Below the pieces are notes generated by a model. That model did not search any database. It worked only from the letters and a program-made list of their open reading frames with translations, and was not told where the DNA came from. Below, piece by piece: positions 12,584-22,332 of a DNA stretch of 64,000 nt (positions are counted from its first letter, which is position 1; the number at the start of each line of letters is the position of its first letter). The translations under genes were made by a program, and so were the position numbers. The stretch is from Siphonodentalium dalli (taxonomy: Eukaryota; Mollusca; Scaphopoda; Gadilida; Siphonodentaliidae). Location of the stretch: assembly GCA_032622095.1 (NCBI GenBank), contig CP136065.1:20696134-20760133 (forward strand), in the 5' to 3' direction.

Positions 12584-12741
12584 TTGACCTCCTCCCATCT
12601 TGCTGAAGAAATTGAGCACATCGGTAAGTTCATCCGCTGAGTTTATCTTAACCAGTGACATACCAAGCTCTTGGCAATAGAATTCAGCATTCTTCCAGCT
12701 GTCCATTCTTGACCGCAGTATGTATCGTGGTATTGTAATAC
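12584..12741 (-). CDS. C-type lectin domain exon (partial gene)
   Basis: A 158-bp exon encodes 52 complete codons with the N-terminal half of a C-type lectin fold. RMDSWKNAEFYCQELGMSLV is followed by KINSADELTDVLNFF, the typical alpha-1 helix, first domain cysteine and beta-2 region. The acceptor is CTTGCAG before 12741 and the donor is a perfect GTGAGT after 12584. The exon starts two bases into a codon and ends on a codon boundary. The carbohydrate-binding half (EPN/QPD and WND motifs) should be in a following minus-strand exon, but none was found between here and 9.9 kb. Family members are usually secreted or membrane recognition proteins. A pseudogene cannot be excluded, although splice sites and frame are intact. 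Confidence 0.75.
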
Positions 12742-13087
12742 CTGCAAGTGCACAGAACATTAGAAAATCATAGAGCCATGCATGTAGGTATGGTTATCTT
12801 TATTCGAGGTAATATGTGTCCCGTACGTCCCACAAAATTATGTACTTTTATTACGATGTACATGTAGCTATAGGATATTGAAGTGTAACACTGCTAAATG
12901 GATCAATAGAGTGTTGCTATCTGCATTTATAAAAGCCAAGTAATGTTGCCAAAGACATCTAACATTACAATTTAAGAAAAATAATGGTGCATGTACCTTG
13001 TCTTAAATCAGTTTAGACACCAATACCATATTGCTAAATAATTTTACAACAACGAATGCAGCCGTTATTGAACATTCTTACGTGATC
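12742..13087. other. Probable intron sequence upstream of the lectin exon
   Basis: No further exon or mobile element is seen in this AT-rich stretch. By position it is the minus-strand intron 5' of the lectin exon. Confidence 0.4.
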
Positions 13088-13300
13088 TTGTATGTGCTAA
13101 CACCATAGCTAAATCATGTATGTTCTAACACCATAGCTAAATCATAGCAGAACTCACCATACAAGCATAGCTAAATCAGTAGGGCCCACCAACATCATAG
13201 CTAAATCAGTAGGGCCCACCAACACCATAGCTAAATCAGTAGGGCCCACCAACATCATAGCTAAATCAGCGGGACCCACAAACATCATAGCTAAATCAGT
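13088..13300. repeat. 30-bp minisatellite, block 1 (about 6-7 units)
   Basis: The unit is CATAGCTAAATCAGTAGGGC followed by CCACCAACAT. Unit length is a multiple of three, so the minus frame reads a 10-residue repeat of the MMLVGPTDLA type. It is the same family as 13990-14335 and resembles the ends of the foldback element at 15518-15966. Confidence 0.85.
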
Positions 13301-13302
13301 GC

Positions 13303-13440
13303 ACAGTGTTAGAATCGAGGTCCTCATTTTAATATTCATTATGACCTGACCTCGATTCTAACACTGAGCGGTGATTGGCTGTTTCCACTCGGTCAGTCAT
13401 GGAAAGGTCAGGTCACAATGAATATTAAAATTAGGAACTG
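13303..13440. repeat. Overlapping inverted repeats between minisatellite blocks
   Basis: AGTGTTAGAATCGAGGTC at 13305-13322 pairs perfectly with 13348-13365. Overlapping it, a roughly 31-bp arm at about 13321-13351 pairs with about 13404-13434. The two hairpins are mutually exclusive, so the segment could form alternative foldbacks. Confidence 0.75.
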
Positions 13441-13985
13441 TGTCACTTGACAAATTTCTTTTTTAAAGTTGGAATTATCGACAGATTTCTCCTCTATTAG
13501 AATTGTTTACTGACAATGTGTTGATTTGTATGAGTAAATAAATTATTAGCCGACAATAAATCACTAAGTTCCAGATATTTTGTTGATCGTTTGACCGATT
13601 TTTAATGATAGTAAACTGCATGGGTGGTGAATTTCGAGACACATGCGGACATTGCTGTCTGAGCTGGATCAAATCGAAAAAATACGCTCTCCGGAGACAA
13701 TATTCGGTGGTTAAAATTTTATCAAATGCAACGTGTATGAATGTTTCTGATGGGAGTTTGTTGTATTTATTGAAAGATGAATTATTTGCCGATCCATCCG
13801 TGTATATATCGTTATCAATACTGGGGTGAATGAGCTAAATTTGTGCGACTCCCGAGCGATGGTGAAACGTTGAATTTCTACAGTCACCCTTGTCTATATA
13901 ATGTTCCATTGACGCGAAGAAGGCGCGTATATAGAGGCGGCGTATATGGGCAGTGCAAATGGGGGGGGGACAGCGGAGCGCGTTA
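13441..13985. other. Unassigned stretch
   Basis: No recognisable exon was found. A 74-residue plus frame at 13605-13829 matches nothing I know. A run of G sits near 13962. Confidence 0.35.
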
Positions 13986-13989
13986 CAGG

Positions 13990-14335
13990 TCCCTGTGATC
14001 AGTGGGACCCACAAACATCATATCTAAATCAGCAGGACCCACCAGCATCATAGCTAAATCAGCGGGACCCACCAACATCATAGCTAAATAAGCGGGACCC
14101 ACAAACATCATGGCTAAATCAACAGGACCCACCAACATCATAGCTAAATCAGCGGGACCCACAAACATCATGGCTAAATCAACAGGACCCACCAACATTA
14201 TAGCTAAACCAGCATGGCCCACCAACATCATAGCTAAATCGGCGGGACCCACAAACATGATATATAACTCAGTAAACCCACTGACGCCATAGCTAAATTA
14301 ACAGTACCTACCAACAACATATCCAAATCGGCAGG
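13990..14335. repeat. 30-bp minisatellite, block 2 (about 11 units)
   Basis: Units are of the GACCCACCAACATCATAGCT plus AAATCAGCGG type, in phase, with alternating CAACATCAT and CAAACATCAT variants. Decayed units continue to about 14350 and resume at 14713-14810 beyond an inserted MITE. Confidence 0.85.
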
Positions 14336-14356
14336 ACCAAGTTAAGCCATGGCTAC

Positions 14357-14712
14357 GTGAACGTTCAGACGACCACGATTCAATCGTAAGTGGAGGAATC
14401 GGGCCCGACGAGATCGTGGATATTTTGTTCACACGACTGCCATGTCGTCGTACATTATGATATCGTAGGTTGTTCCTAAAGCATGTTATTGACTACCCTA
14501 CGGTCATCTCCAGATACGTACACACGACTGCGATTACGTCGCAAGTGGAAGTAACAAGGATACTCCACTATTTCGGATCTAAAATCAAACAGTGCTTGAT
14601 ATTATTTTTTACCTACGATTTTGACGTGAGCATGCGCAGTCCAACTAGCGGTTACTTCCTACGATGGAAATCTTTCCACTTACGATTGTATCGTGGTGGT
14701 CTGAATGTTCAC
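14357..14712. mobile_element. MITE inserted in the 30-bp minisatellite
   Basis: Terminal inverted repeats of about 38 bp: GTGAACGTTCAGACGACCAC and the following CAATCGTAAGTGG on the left match the inverse on the right, which ends GGTCTGAATGTTCAC. Minisatellite units lie on both sides. No coding capacity and no clear target duplication are visible. Confidence 0.7.
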
Positions 14713-14812
14713 CAAATCAACAGAATCAACCAGCATCATAGCTAAGTCAACAGAACCCACCAACATTATAGTGAAATCTGCAGAACCCAGCAAAATCATA
14801 GCAAAATCAAAT

Positions 14813-15158
14813 AGAAATGACGAGTAATCTTGCTCAAAGTAGTTATTTTTTCAAATATTTTATCCAAATTGACAATACACACAGTTATTGTTATATGTTA
14901 ATTAAATGCAGTGATTCTCGGTGGCGAAATCGTATTCGTTAGTTTATCTCCGATTGCTGCGTCCCGAATCAAGAAGTAAATATTTACAATTTGGAATAGT
15001 TCGGACTATGTTTTGTATGGAGTGATACGGTTGACTTGCTTGAGATTCTTGGCGATGTTAGTAGAATGCTACATTCATCCAGTTGGCATAGCGCTCGAAC
15101 ACTAACTTATCAGTTTCACGCACCCGAACAAGTCCGTAACATGTATTTAACCCTTCCA
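14813..15158 (+). mobile_element. Dispersed repeat S, copy 1
   Basis: About 340 bp shared with 60245-60580 over the full length and with 39928-40190 in part, all in the same orientation. Common words include AATTGACAATACACAC, GCGTCCCGAATC, ATGCTACATTC, TATCAGTTTCACGCAC and GAACAAGTCC. No Pol III boxes or poly(A) tail are obvious, so class is unknown. Confidence 0.7.
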
Positions 15159-15191
15159 GTGCGAGGTCCGATTTTTGTATCAACCCATATA

Positions 15192-15230
15192 CCCTGTGCC
15201 AATGCATTCTCTTATATATGCGAGTCGACC
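15192..15230 (+). mobile_element. Solo half-palindrome of element E
   Basis: CCCTGTGCCAATGCATTCTC then TTATATATGCGAGTCGACCAT, the outer arm of the palindrome-ended element E, without its partner arm. A TTAACCCTTCC word lies about 40 bp upstream, resembling the TTAACCCTTTACCC terminus that hosts other E copies. Confidence 0.7.
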
Positions 15231-15517
15231 ATGAATGGTGACATATTCATTCCATCGGCATCACACATGCAATACCTGTTACAATTGAGATGTTTATCCC
15301 ACCTCAATTACGTATTAAATAAAGCAAAATATAGACATCTATGCGGGAATCCGATGTACGCGTGACGTGACACCCCACCCCAACATATTCATATTTTCTA
15401 TGCTATGCTTTAATCTCTAAGACATGAGTTCACGTGTTACTGGCGAGATGTGCAATATTTACAAAGTGCTAAGTGTGATATATGCATATAGATAGATAGA
15501 AGAAGAAGGAATATTTA

Positions 15518-15966
15518 CACCCCTGGTCAAGTTGTCATGATAATATGTTATGATGCTAATGGTTCTGCTGAGTTGCTATGGTGCGGGTAGAGCAAACTGA
15601 TGTTGTTTTGAGAAGGTACCGTTTTTTTTCTCTAAAGTTGTCATTTTCGCGGTGTTTGGTTAATCCGAGCGATTTGAGAAAAACCAGTGTGTGTAAAAAC
15701 ATTCAAGAACATATATATTTTAGAAAAATATAATAATGCCTGCGCTGGTGTTTCTAAAATGACGTGAATAACCATTTTGATTATAGTCGATTTTCAACAA
15801 CTAATACATATGTTCAGATTATCGGAACACCGCGAAAAAGCAAAATTCAAAAAATATAACTGTACTTTAAGTTAACAGCATCAGTTTGCCCTAACAGCAT
15901 CATAGCAATTCAGGCAGAACCCAACCGCACCATAAAACATTAGCAGGACCACTTGACCAGGGGTGG
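15518..15966 (+). mobile_element. Foldback element F, copy 1
   Basis: Long inverted repeats (roughly 170 bp each) begin CACCCCTGGTCAAG and include GCAAACTGATG, TACCGTT and TTCGCGGTGTT words. A unique centre contains TCGATTTTCAACAACTAATA. The copy at 61646-62117 has the same arms and an inverted centre, so it lies in the opposite orientation. Noncoding. Confidence 0.75.
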
Positions 15967-15984
15967 TTTAACTTTTCTGATGGT

Positions 15985-16150
15985 TGGATACTCCGACTAG
16001 TATTTAGTGTTAATTTGTTGTTTTTAGACCAAAGTCGAATATTTTCATACTTTCAGACGAATTGTTGGACTGAAGTGGCCATCGGTTGTAAACGTCCAAC
16101 AGTTGAACAAGTTGAGGTGAGTTAGAAAATTTCAACATATGGGGGTACGA
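15985..16150 (+). repeat. Dispersed repeat T, copy 1
   Basis: GTTGTTTTTAGACCAAA, ATATTTTC.TACTT and a GTTGGAAACTGTCCAAC-like block are shared, diverged, with 52735-52900 in the same orientation. The upstream half of T is seen at 46990-47120 and 52560-52700. Confidence 0.5.
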
Positions 16151-18161
16151 GTGCCGTTCTATATGACTTGGAATTTTCTGTCTATATCAAGGATGGTAGT
16201 CAAGTTGTAATTAATGAATTGACACACACCCCATCCCTCCGTCCAACCCAACCAGCATATCAGTTCGGCGGACACCTGATTTTCCAACCGCATCATCCAC
16301 CCAATTAATCCACACCTAATTCACCAAACAATAAGCGGATGAATATACGTAAATATATCACATTCGGGTAAAAAAAAAGCATGCACTACATGAACTACAT
16401 TGGTAAGTTAACGCAACTTTGCCAGAAATTTTCTAATGTTGTTTCAGCATAAAATATATTAAAAGCTAGGCTGCGAACAGGCTATCGCCTTTCAACTTCA
16501 TGGAGTATGAAATACTGACGAGGGGTTAAAATAAGAGACGCCCGTCCCGCAATACAAAGAACGTGTATCCAGCTGGTCCCACTGACCAATATCCGCACGA
16601 GGAATCGGCGTGATCACGGCATGAACAATCATTAAAGGTACGGGAGGCCTTGGCGGTGGGTATGCTGTGAAAATATTTCCACCGGCCAAAAACCGCCACA
16701 AACAGAAATAATATTAAAATGTAGACAGACTTTGTCCGTATACAAATAAGAAATATTGCATAAACATTATGTTATTGTCATATGTTTGACCATTGTTATG
16801 TAAACAAAAGCATAAAAAGTTACTTTCCTGGTGTTTGTTTATATTATGATGGTAAACATAAAGAGCGTTCTTTGTTGCTTATTTCCTGATATGGAACTAA
16901 TAAAGAGCGTTTATATCATCTGTGTGTGATTAGCCAGTAATACTGTGCTGTCTTCTGTAACACAATCAGGCTCTTGCGGAGGTAAAATATAGTAGGTCTT
17001 TATGATAACATGCTGTTTACGCGATGGCCATGGTACATATGAACGAAACTGTATGCATTTTAATGTTTTTCTGTTTACAGTGTTTGGAACAAATATGAAT
17101 ATTTTCGACAACTAAGGTGCCTTTAATGCTGCATACAGTAGTAAACTTTTTTTTTACAAATATTGAATTGTTGCTGTACTATAAAACCTGCTTAGCCGGT
17201 ACATTATCAATCTGTAATTCGAGTTATTATTCTTACAAAGCTGTAGTGTTCGAGTACAAAATATGCAAAAATGAAAAGATTAAACTTTCAGTCACTGTTC
17301 ATTGAGGGTTTAACGTCGTTTTAGCCACTAGGCCATGTCACGAGTCACGACCATCCAAATAGATAAACTGTGTTGAAATATTAATTATTGAATGCTATCC
17401 AATAATAAAATGTCGCATATTGAAACCATTGTACTGTTACAGTGATTTGTCAACAAACATGCTAATCGAAAAGCTCGAATATTTTAGTCTAAATATTATT
17501 ATTAGAATATTTGTCAATGATTTTACCTTTTCCAATATTTAATGTCAAATTAAAAAACACTTTGGCATCTTAATTAATTATTCATTGATCGGCAATGTCA
17601 TTCTTTCTGACTGTAACAGTAATGTTACATAACAATGGTATCGATCTGGGAAATCTTGTCATTGGAGAGTTATTAATAATGAAAAATAGAACATTATAGA
17701 TCGTATATAGTGAACATATCATTACCCACGGTTATCCATGAATTAATAAATATACAATAATTATAATCATCTTAACATATAGTGATGTTTCCGGTAACGG
17801 AAGGAAAATAGAATAGTCGGCATGCGAAAATTACTTATTTTTTTTTCAATATGTTTTTGGAATATATGTACTTTGTACACCAGATGATATAATAGGATGA
17901 TGGTCATACGACGGCAGTTGATTAGTATTACACTCTCTATGTGATTAAACCCTTTTTGGCCTTTGACACACACGATAGCCTACATATAACGTTCGGATTT
18001 TGACAAACACAGACATTGCCGTAAGTCCGTATAATACAGCCATGCAAGATACTTTAGTTATTCAGCATCAGCCATCTGTGTTCCAGTCCGGTCAGTGTAG
18101 TATGTATGATGAGGTGAGACTGGTAACTGAGTAAACATTTTGTGTGCTGTTCGATACATAG
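16151..18161. other. Unassigned AT-rich stretch
   Basis: Apart from the possible small exon at 16526-16664 I see no structured repeat, RNA gene or coding exon. Short open frames at 16911-17111, 17117-17305 and 17767-17973 lack any recognisable motif. Confidence 0.35.
16526..16664 (-). CDS. Possible short cysteine-rich terminal exon
   Basis: After a fair acceptor (TATTTTCACAG) the minus strand has 45 codons to a TAA. They include CSCRDHADSSCGYW and then GPAGYTFFVLRDGRLLF. Three cysteines in ten residues, richer GC than the surroundings and a good acceptor suggest an exon of a secreted protein. An alternative, longer minus frame at 16498-16701 overlaps it, and only one can be real. No family is recognised and no upstream exon was identified. 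Confidence 0.25.
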
Positions 18162-18301
18162 ATAGAACCGCATGAGTGTCTGGATTTTGACGAATTATCG
18201 CACGAGATTTGTTGGCGGAGCGATACCTCGAGAGGTATCGCGATCCGCCAACAAATCTCGTGCGATAATTCGTCAAAATCCAGACCCTCGTGCGGTTCTA
18301 T
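18162..18301. repeat. 140-bp near-perfect hairpin
   Basis: Arms of about 69 bp (ATAGAACCGCA..., GGATTTTGACGAATTATCGC, ACGAGATTTGTTGGCGGA) meet at the centre GCGATACCTCGAGAGGTATCGC with almost no spacer. Only a few mismatches and one small length difference separate the arms. Open frames on the minus strand simply read through it. Confidence 0.9.
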
Positions 18302-18910
18302 TTTTATTACATATCTCCGTATCATAGTAAGTTGACTTATACAATCGTACATCTCCGGTACAGAAAATGTGAATTTAATTGAGTTTTAACGGCATTTTAG
18401 GGTTAACGCAACAATCAGACAAGGAGCCCGTCTATCCGCGAATGACCTTGACCCATCCTTAATGATGCGTTTGAAATTAAATTCTGTGCCTCGACAAACA
18501 TATTCTTGAAATGAAACTAATTGAATGAATCATCTCATCGATTGATCGCTTATTGTTACTTTATTGTCGTGATTGAAAAAGTAAAAATAGTAACGGCGAG
18601 AACCAGTCTAACAACACTGAATGAAATAGTTCCGTCGACAGATTGCACTAGTGCGATTCTGAGAATTATCACACACTCGTGCGATCATGCGAATAACGTT
18701 GATAGATATGTAACAAGAAAACCATAGTCAGAAATGGTAACGCCACCAATATCATATTATTAGCCATAAATATAAATTATAATACAATTATTCTATAAAC
18801 TAGCTTTCAAATTTTATGTGGGAAATTTGCATACTTCCATATTTCAAGTTTTCCCGTTTCTCGTGTCATACATTACTTTCTTCAAACTGTCTTCTTTATT
18901 ACGCAAGCTG
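18302..18910. other. Unassigned stretch
   Basis: No gene or clear repeat is seen. A word, AAGAAAACCATAGTCAGAAA, near 18715 recurs with one change near 29371, with about ten more shared bases, suggesting remnants of a dispersed repeat. Confidence 0.35.
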
Positions 18911-18913
18911 ATG

Positions 18914-19480
18914 GGCCCGACTTCGCCCGGGCTGTTTCCCATCTGTTTCCGGCGAGAGGCGCGATTTAACCTTCAATTGACTATTTCGAAAGTCAAGGTC
19001 AGGTCAGGGTCATGATTTGACCCGTCCAAAACACCCCCACCCGGAGAAAAGTACCCCTAGGTATCAAATTTCGTCGAAATCCGTCCGTTTTACCCAACTT
19101 GACCTTTAATGAACAATTTTGAAGGGCAATGTAAGGTCGGAGTCGTGATTTGACCCGTCCAAAACACTCCCCCGACAAAAGTACCCATAGGTATCAAATT
19201 TCGTCGAAATCCATCCGTTTTATCCGACTTGACCTTTGATTGACCACATTGAAGGTCAAGGTCAGGCCGAGGTCACGATTTGACCCGTTAAAAACTCTCC
19301 CCGGACAAAAGTATCCCTAAGTATCAAATTTCGCCGAAATTTGTCCGTTTTACCCAAATTGACCTTGCATTGACAGTTTTAAAGGTCAATGTCAGGTCGG
19401 GGTCACGATTTGACCCGTCCAAAACACTTCCCGGACACAAATACCCATAAGTATCAAATTACGTTGAAATACATGGAAAG
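18914..19480 (-). repeat. About 130-140-bp tandem units of Helitron-like origin
   Basis: Four units contain GACCCGTCCAAAACAC, AAAAGTACCC, TATCAAATTTCGTCGAAAT and CCGTTTTACCCAACTTGACC words. They are the inverse of units inside the elements at 40694-41413 and 45048-45680. The left edge contains CCCGACTTCGCCCGGGC, matching the inverse of the terminal hairpin of those elements, but the CTAG terminus is lost. This is a degenerate, minus-oriented element. Confidence 0.7.
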
Positions 19481-19539
19481 CCGAAGAGGACATGTTGGTT
19501 GCTAATTGCTAGATATATGACGCGGTATTTTAAAGGTGT

Positions 19540-19679
19540 TTCAAACTAGGAGATAGAAGTATTCTGCGTTTCAAATGGTGATGAATTATAGTATTTTATT
19601 CAAATTTTATGGCATAAATTGTTATTAAAACCGTATATATACTATAAAAAAAATGAATGACTCGAAAATTAAGTGGGCC
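19540..19679 (+). mobile_element. TTAA MITE family C, copy 2 (terminal fragment)
   Basis: About 140 bp matching the right end of the 47148-48861 copy: CAAATGGTGATGAATTAT, TTATGGCATAAATT, TTAAAACCG, then GACTCGAAAATTAAGTGGGC and CTTTAA. The left part is missing. Confidence 0.7.
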
Positions 19680-20205
19680 TTTAAACAAAGTCACAATTGC
19701 AGTTAGGCTCATCTCATACTCGTCCATTCAGCGATATTCTGCTGCGCAGTTTGTTATAGCCTCCAGTATTCATTGAGCGGTATAGCCCCAACTTATAATT
19801 CGCCTTTAGCAGGCGTACACTTGCCTCAGATTATTGAGATATTAGGTCACACGTAATCACATTAAATCGCATGGAAACATAGCAATTGTGTGGGCTGCTT
19901 GGCGTGAATATGTAATGAGAAATAAGGTCATACGTAATGACATTAAACTCAAGAAAACCCGCGAAAACAAAACAAAATCACATTTAATGTTTTAAGTTAT
20001 TTCCTTCATAAAAAGAATCTTCGTGATAATGAACCCTCTCAATAGAATATAGAATTAACCTTAAAATAACAAAAACCTTCGGAACACAGAACCTTCGGAA
20101 TAACGAACCTTTGGATTGGTGAACCTTCGGAATAGCGAACATTCAGAGAAATTTCGGAATAGTGGACCTTCGGAATAGTGAACCTTCGGAATAGAGACAT
20201 GCCCC
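19680..20205 (+). mobile_element. 16-bp-minisatellite element, copy 2
   Basis: Inverse counterpart of 10430-10860. It carries TCCAGTATTCATTGAGCGG, GGAAACATAGCAATTGTGTG, AAAACCCGCGAAAACAAA and then about seven GAACCTTCGGAATAGC units at 20080-20197. It adjoins a family C fragment exactly as copy 1 does, so the pair looks like an inverted duplication of a composite. Confidence 0.7.
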
Positions 20206-20403
20206 CCAATATTCATATTATATGCCCAGAGTTCAAAGGTATGGACCCATTAAATTCTAAACTTGGACCTTAAAATATTGAACTCCAAATTGGAGCCCAC
20301 ACAGAACATCACTTAAGTCAACTGTACCTGTGTCATGTCCCAATGCGGGAGGGTCCATATATACCACAACATTAATATTATATGCCAAGAATTCAACGGT
20401 ATG

Positions 20404-20700
20404 GGCCCACGTAATGACATTAAATCTCAAGAAAACCCGCGATAACAAAACAAAATCACATTTAATGTTCTAAGTTAAGTTATTTCCTCCTGTATCTGTA
20501 TCGGTATGCGCGCAGGATCAGTTCGGATGTGAGCGCACACTCCATAAAAAGAATCTTTGTGAAAATGAACCCTCTCAAATTAGTCTCAATATACTTTAGA
20601 ATATAGAATTAACCTAAAAATAACAAAAACCTTCGGAATAGAGAACCTTCGGAATAGCGGACCTTCGGGATAGCGAACCTTCATAATCGAAACATGTCCC
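20404..20700 (+). repeat. 16-bp-minisatellite element, copy 3 (partial)
   Basis: It repeats the second half of copy 2 about 200 bp downstream and in the same direction. Shared words include GTAATGACATTAAA, AACCCGCGATAACAAAACAA, ATAAAAAGAATCTTTGTG and four AACCTTCGGAATAG-type units. It has an extra 60-bp insertion at about 20480-20545. Confidence 0.65.
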
Positions 20701-20889
20701 CACAATTACACCGGTTACGTAAACACATGTGCTAATCTTTGTCGTACTATCGTAACTATCGGTACGATTTATACTCTAGTACGAAATAAACATAATACAA
20801 TCGCCCAGTGGATTATCGATCGACCACACAATATGAAAAACTCTACACCGGTGTACACCACTGTGTGGCGTAATAAAAGCATAATACAC

Positions 20890-21310
20890 AGAAGACACTG
20901 CCATGTGCGCTGATTTGCGCCACGAAGCGATTTTTCTGCACCAGACTGCGTTTTATGTGGTGCATTGAAACGACATTCGCCGATTCGCGATTGCGTGTGT
21001 TCGCGGTTTTACGCTCATCTCCACGTCAAAAATGCGCAACGTCCACGGTTATCCGCGATCGCGCCGCGCGCAATTCATGCAAAACTCACACTGAGAAGAG
21101 TGCAACAACTAAGAGCGCTCGTTGTTGGCTAACGTTTTTTTTATATGACAAAAACACAGAGAGCATTGGCGCTGAATAGTTCAAGCCGATCTCACCTATA
21201 TACACCGAAATAACTGAAGTATATAGAAAAAAACTGATTCCTGTAAATTCGCTGATTTTTCGTTTCCACGCATAACGGATTCACGGAATCACGCAAATGT
21301 GTTATGATGG
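20890..21310. other. CpG-rich patch
   Basis: CG dinucleotides are dense at 20910-21120 (for example GCGATCGCGCCGCGCGCAAT) compared with flanking DNA. A 74-residue plus frame lies in it. It could be a recently inserted element, an unmethylated regulatory patch or an exon. No TATA box or splice pattern is decisive. Confidence 0.35.
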
Positions 21311-21480
21311 CATCATCCAGGGAAATTATTATTTAAAGATGCTTCGACCGTTTTGACACCAAATTCTAGTCAATCTTTCCTAAGTTAATGTTCAAAACAA
21401 TACCATCGTTATAAATCGTATAATTCATTATGTTTTTTTAGCAAATTTTCCAAAAATTACCTATAATGTCCTGGGTGTCA

Positions 21481-21885
21481 TATATAATTATATAGCTAAT
21501 AGCAAATTACCAGAAAAGTATCACCGATAATGGAAGTCGTCTGCAGCATGCTTCCTGTTTTGCCATGTCGCTGTGGGGAAGGTGTCTGTTAGTAAATGTG
21601 TAGCTTTATGCTACGGTCTGTTGACATATATCTGTATTTATTGTCAAGTTTTTTTGTGTGCTTGTTTTTATTTAATTAATTATCTATTTATTTATTTATT
21701 TATTTTTGTGTGCCTGTGTGTGATTGTTTTGATGAGTGCTTGTGTTTCATGGTGGCGGGAATTACTATTTACTTTCCTTTGTAACATGTATTTTGTAAAA
21801 CATACTCTCCTAGCTGGAGGAAATAAAGATATATATAATTATGTAGCTAATAGCAAATTACCAGAAAAGTATCACCGATAATGGA
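21481..21885 (+). repeat. Direct repeat of about 54 bp flanking 295 bp
   Basis: ATATAATTATATAGCTAATA and AGCAAATTACCAGAAAAGTA plus TCACCGATAATGGAA occur at 21481-21534 and again at 21829-21882. Between them is a TTTA-rich microsatellite (21650-21705). A 29-bp word, TAGCTTTATGCTACGGTCTG plus TTGACATAT, at 21601 also recurs at 22252. Confidence 0.8.
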
Positions 21886-22283
21886 AAGTGTTTTTGTCTT
21901 CATTAAGGCAGTGACACGTGAATCAAAGATATGATGTGATAATATCTCAGACCCATATAAATAATGTTCGAGACGGGGTTCCATTGAACACACAATTTTC
22001 CTGAGAAATGTAACATGTGGAAACATGGATCATTAAAATCCATTATTAATTCACTTGGGGGAAAAAGCTTTATCATTCTCAATACAATTGGCATTGTTTA
22101 TGATACGCATTTCCAGCATAAGACTATGTGACTGTTTTCCTATAGATCTGTGACAGTCCCGAAGACCGGAGCACATGCAGTCTCTTATGGCATACCGCAT
22201 GCATGTGCACATTCTAGGGATCCACTAACTAGGCGGTGGAGTCCTATGTTTAGCTTTATGCTACGGTCTGTTGACATATGTGA
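21886..22283. other. Unassigned stretch
   Basis: No exon or complete mobile element is seen. The 29-bp repeat copy at 22252-22280 lies just before element E. Confidence 0.4.
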
Positions 22284-22332
22284 CCATGTGCCGATGCATT
22301 CTCTTATAGGTCGCCTCGCATATATAAGAGAA

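Noticed and set aside
13983-14258. 91-residue membrane-like repeat protein (MMLVGPADLA repeats)
   Set aside because: In-frame translation of the 30-bp minisatellite. No splice or start context, and units decay without frame protection.
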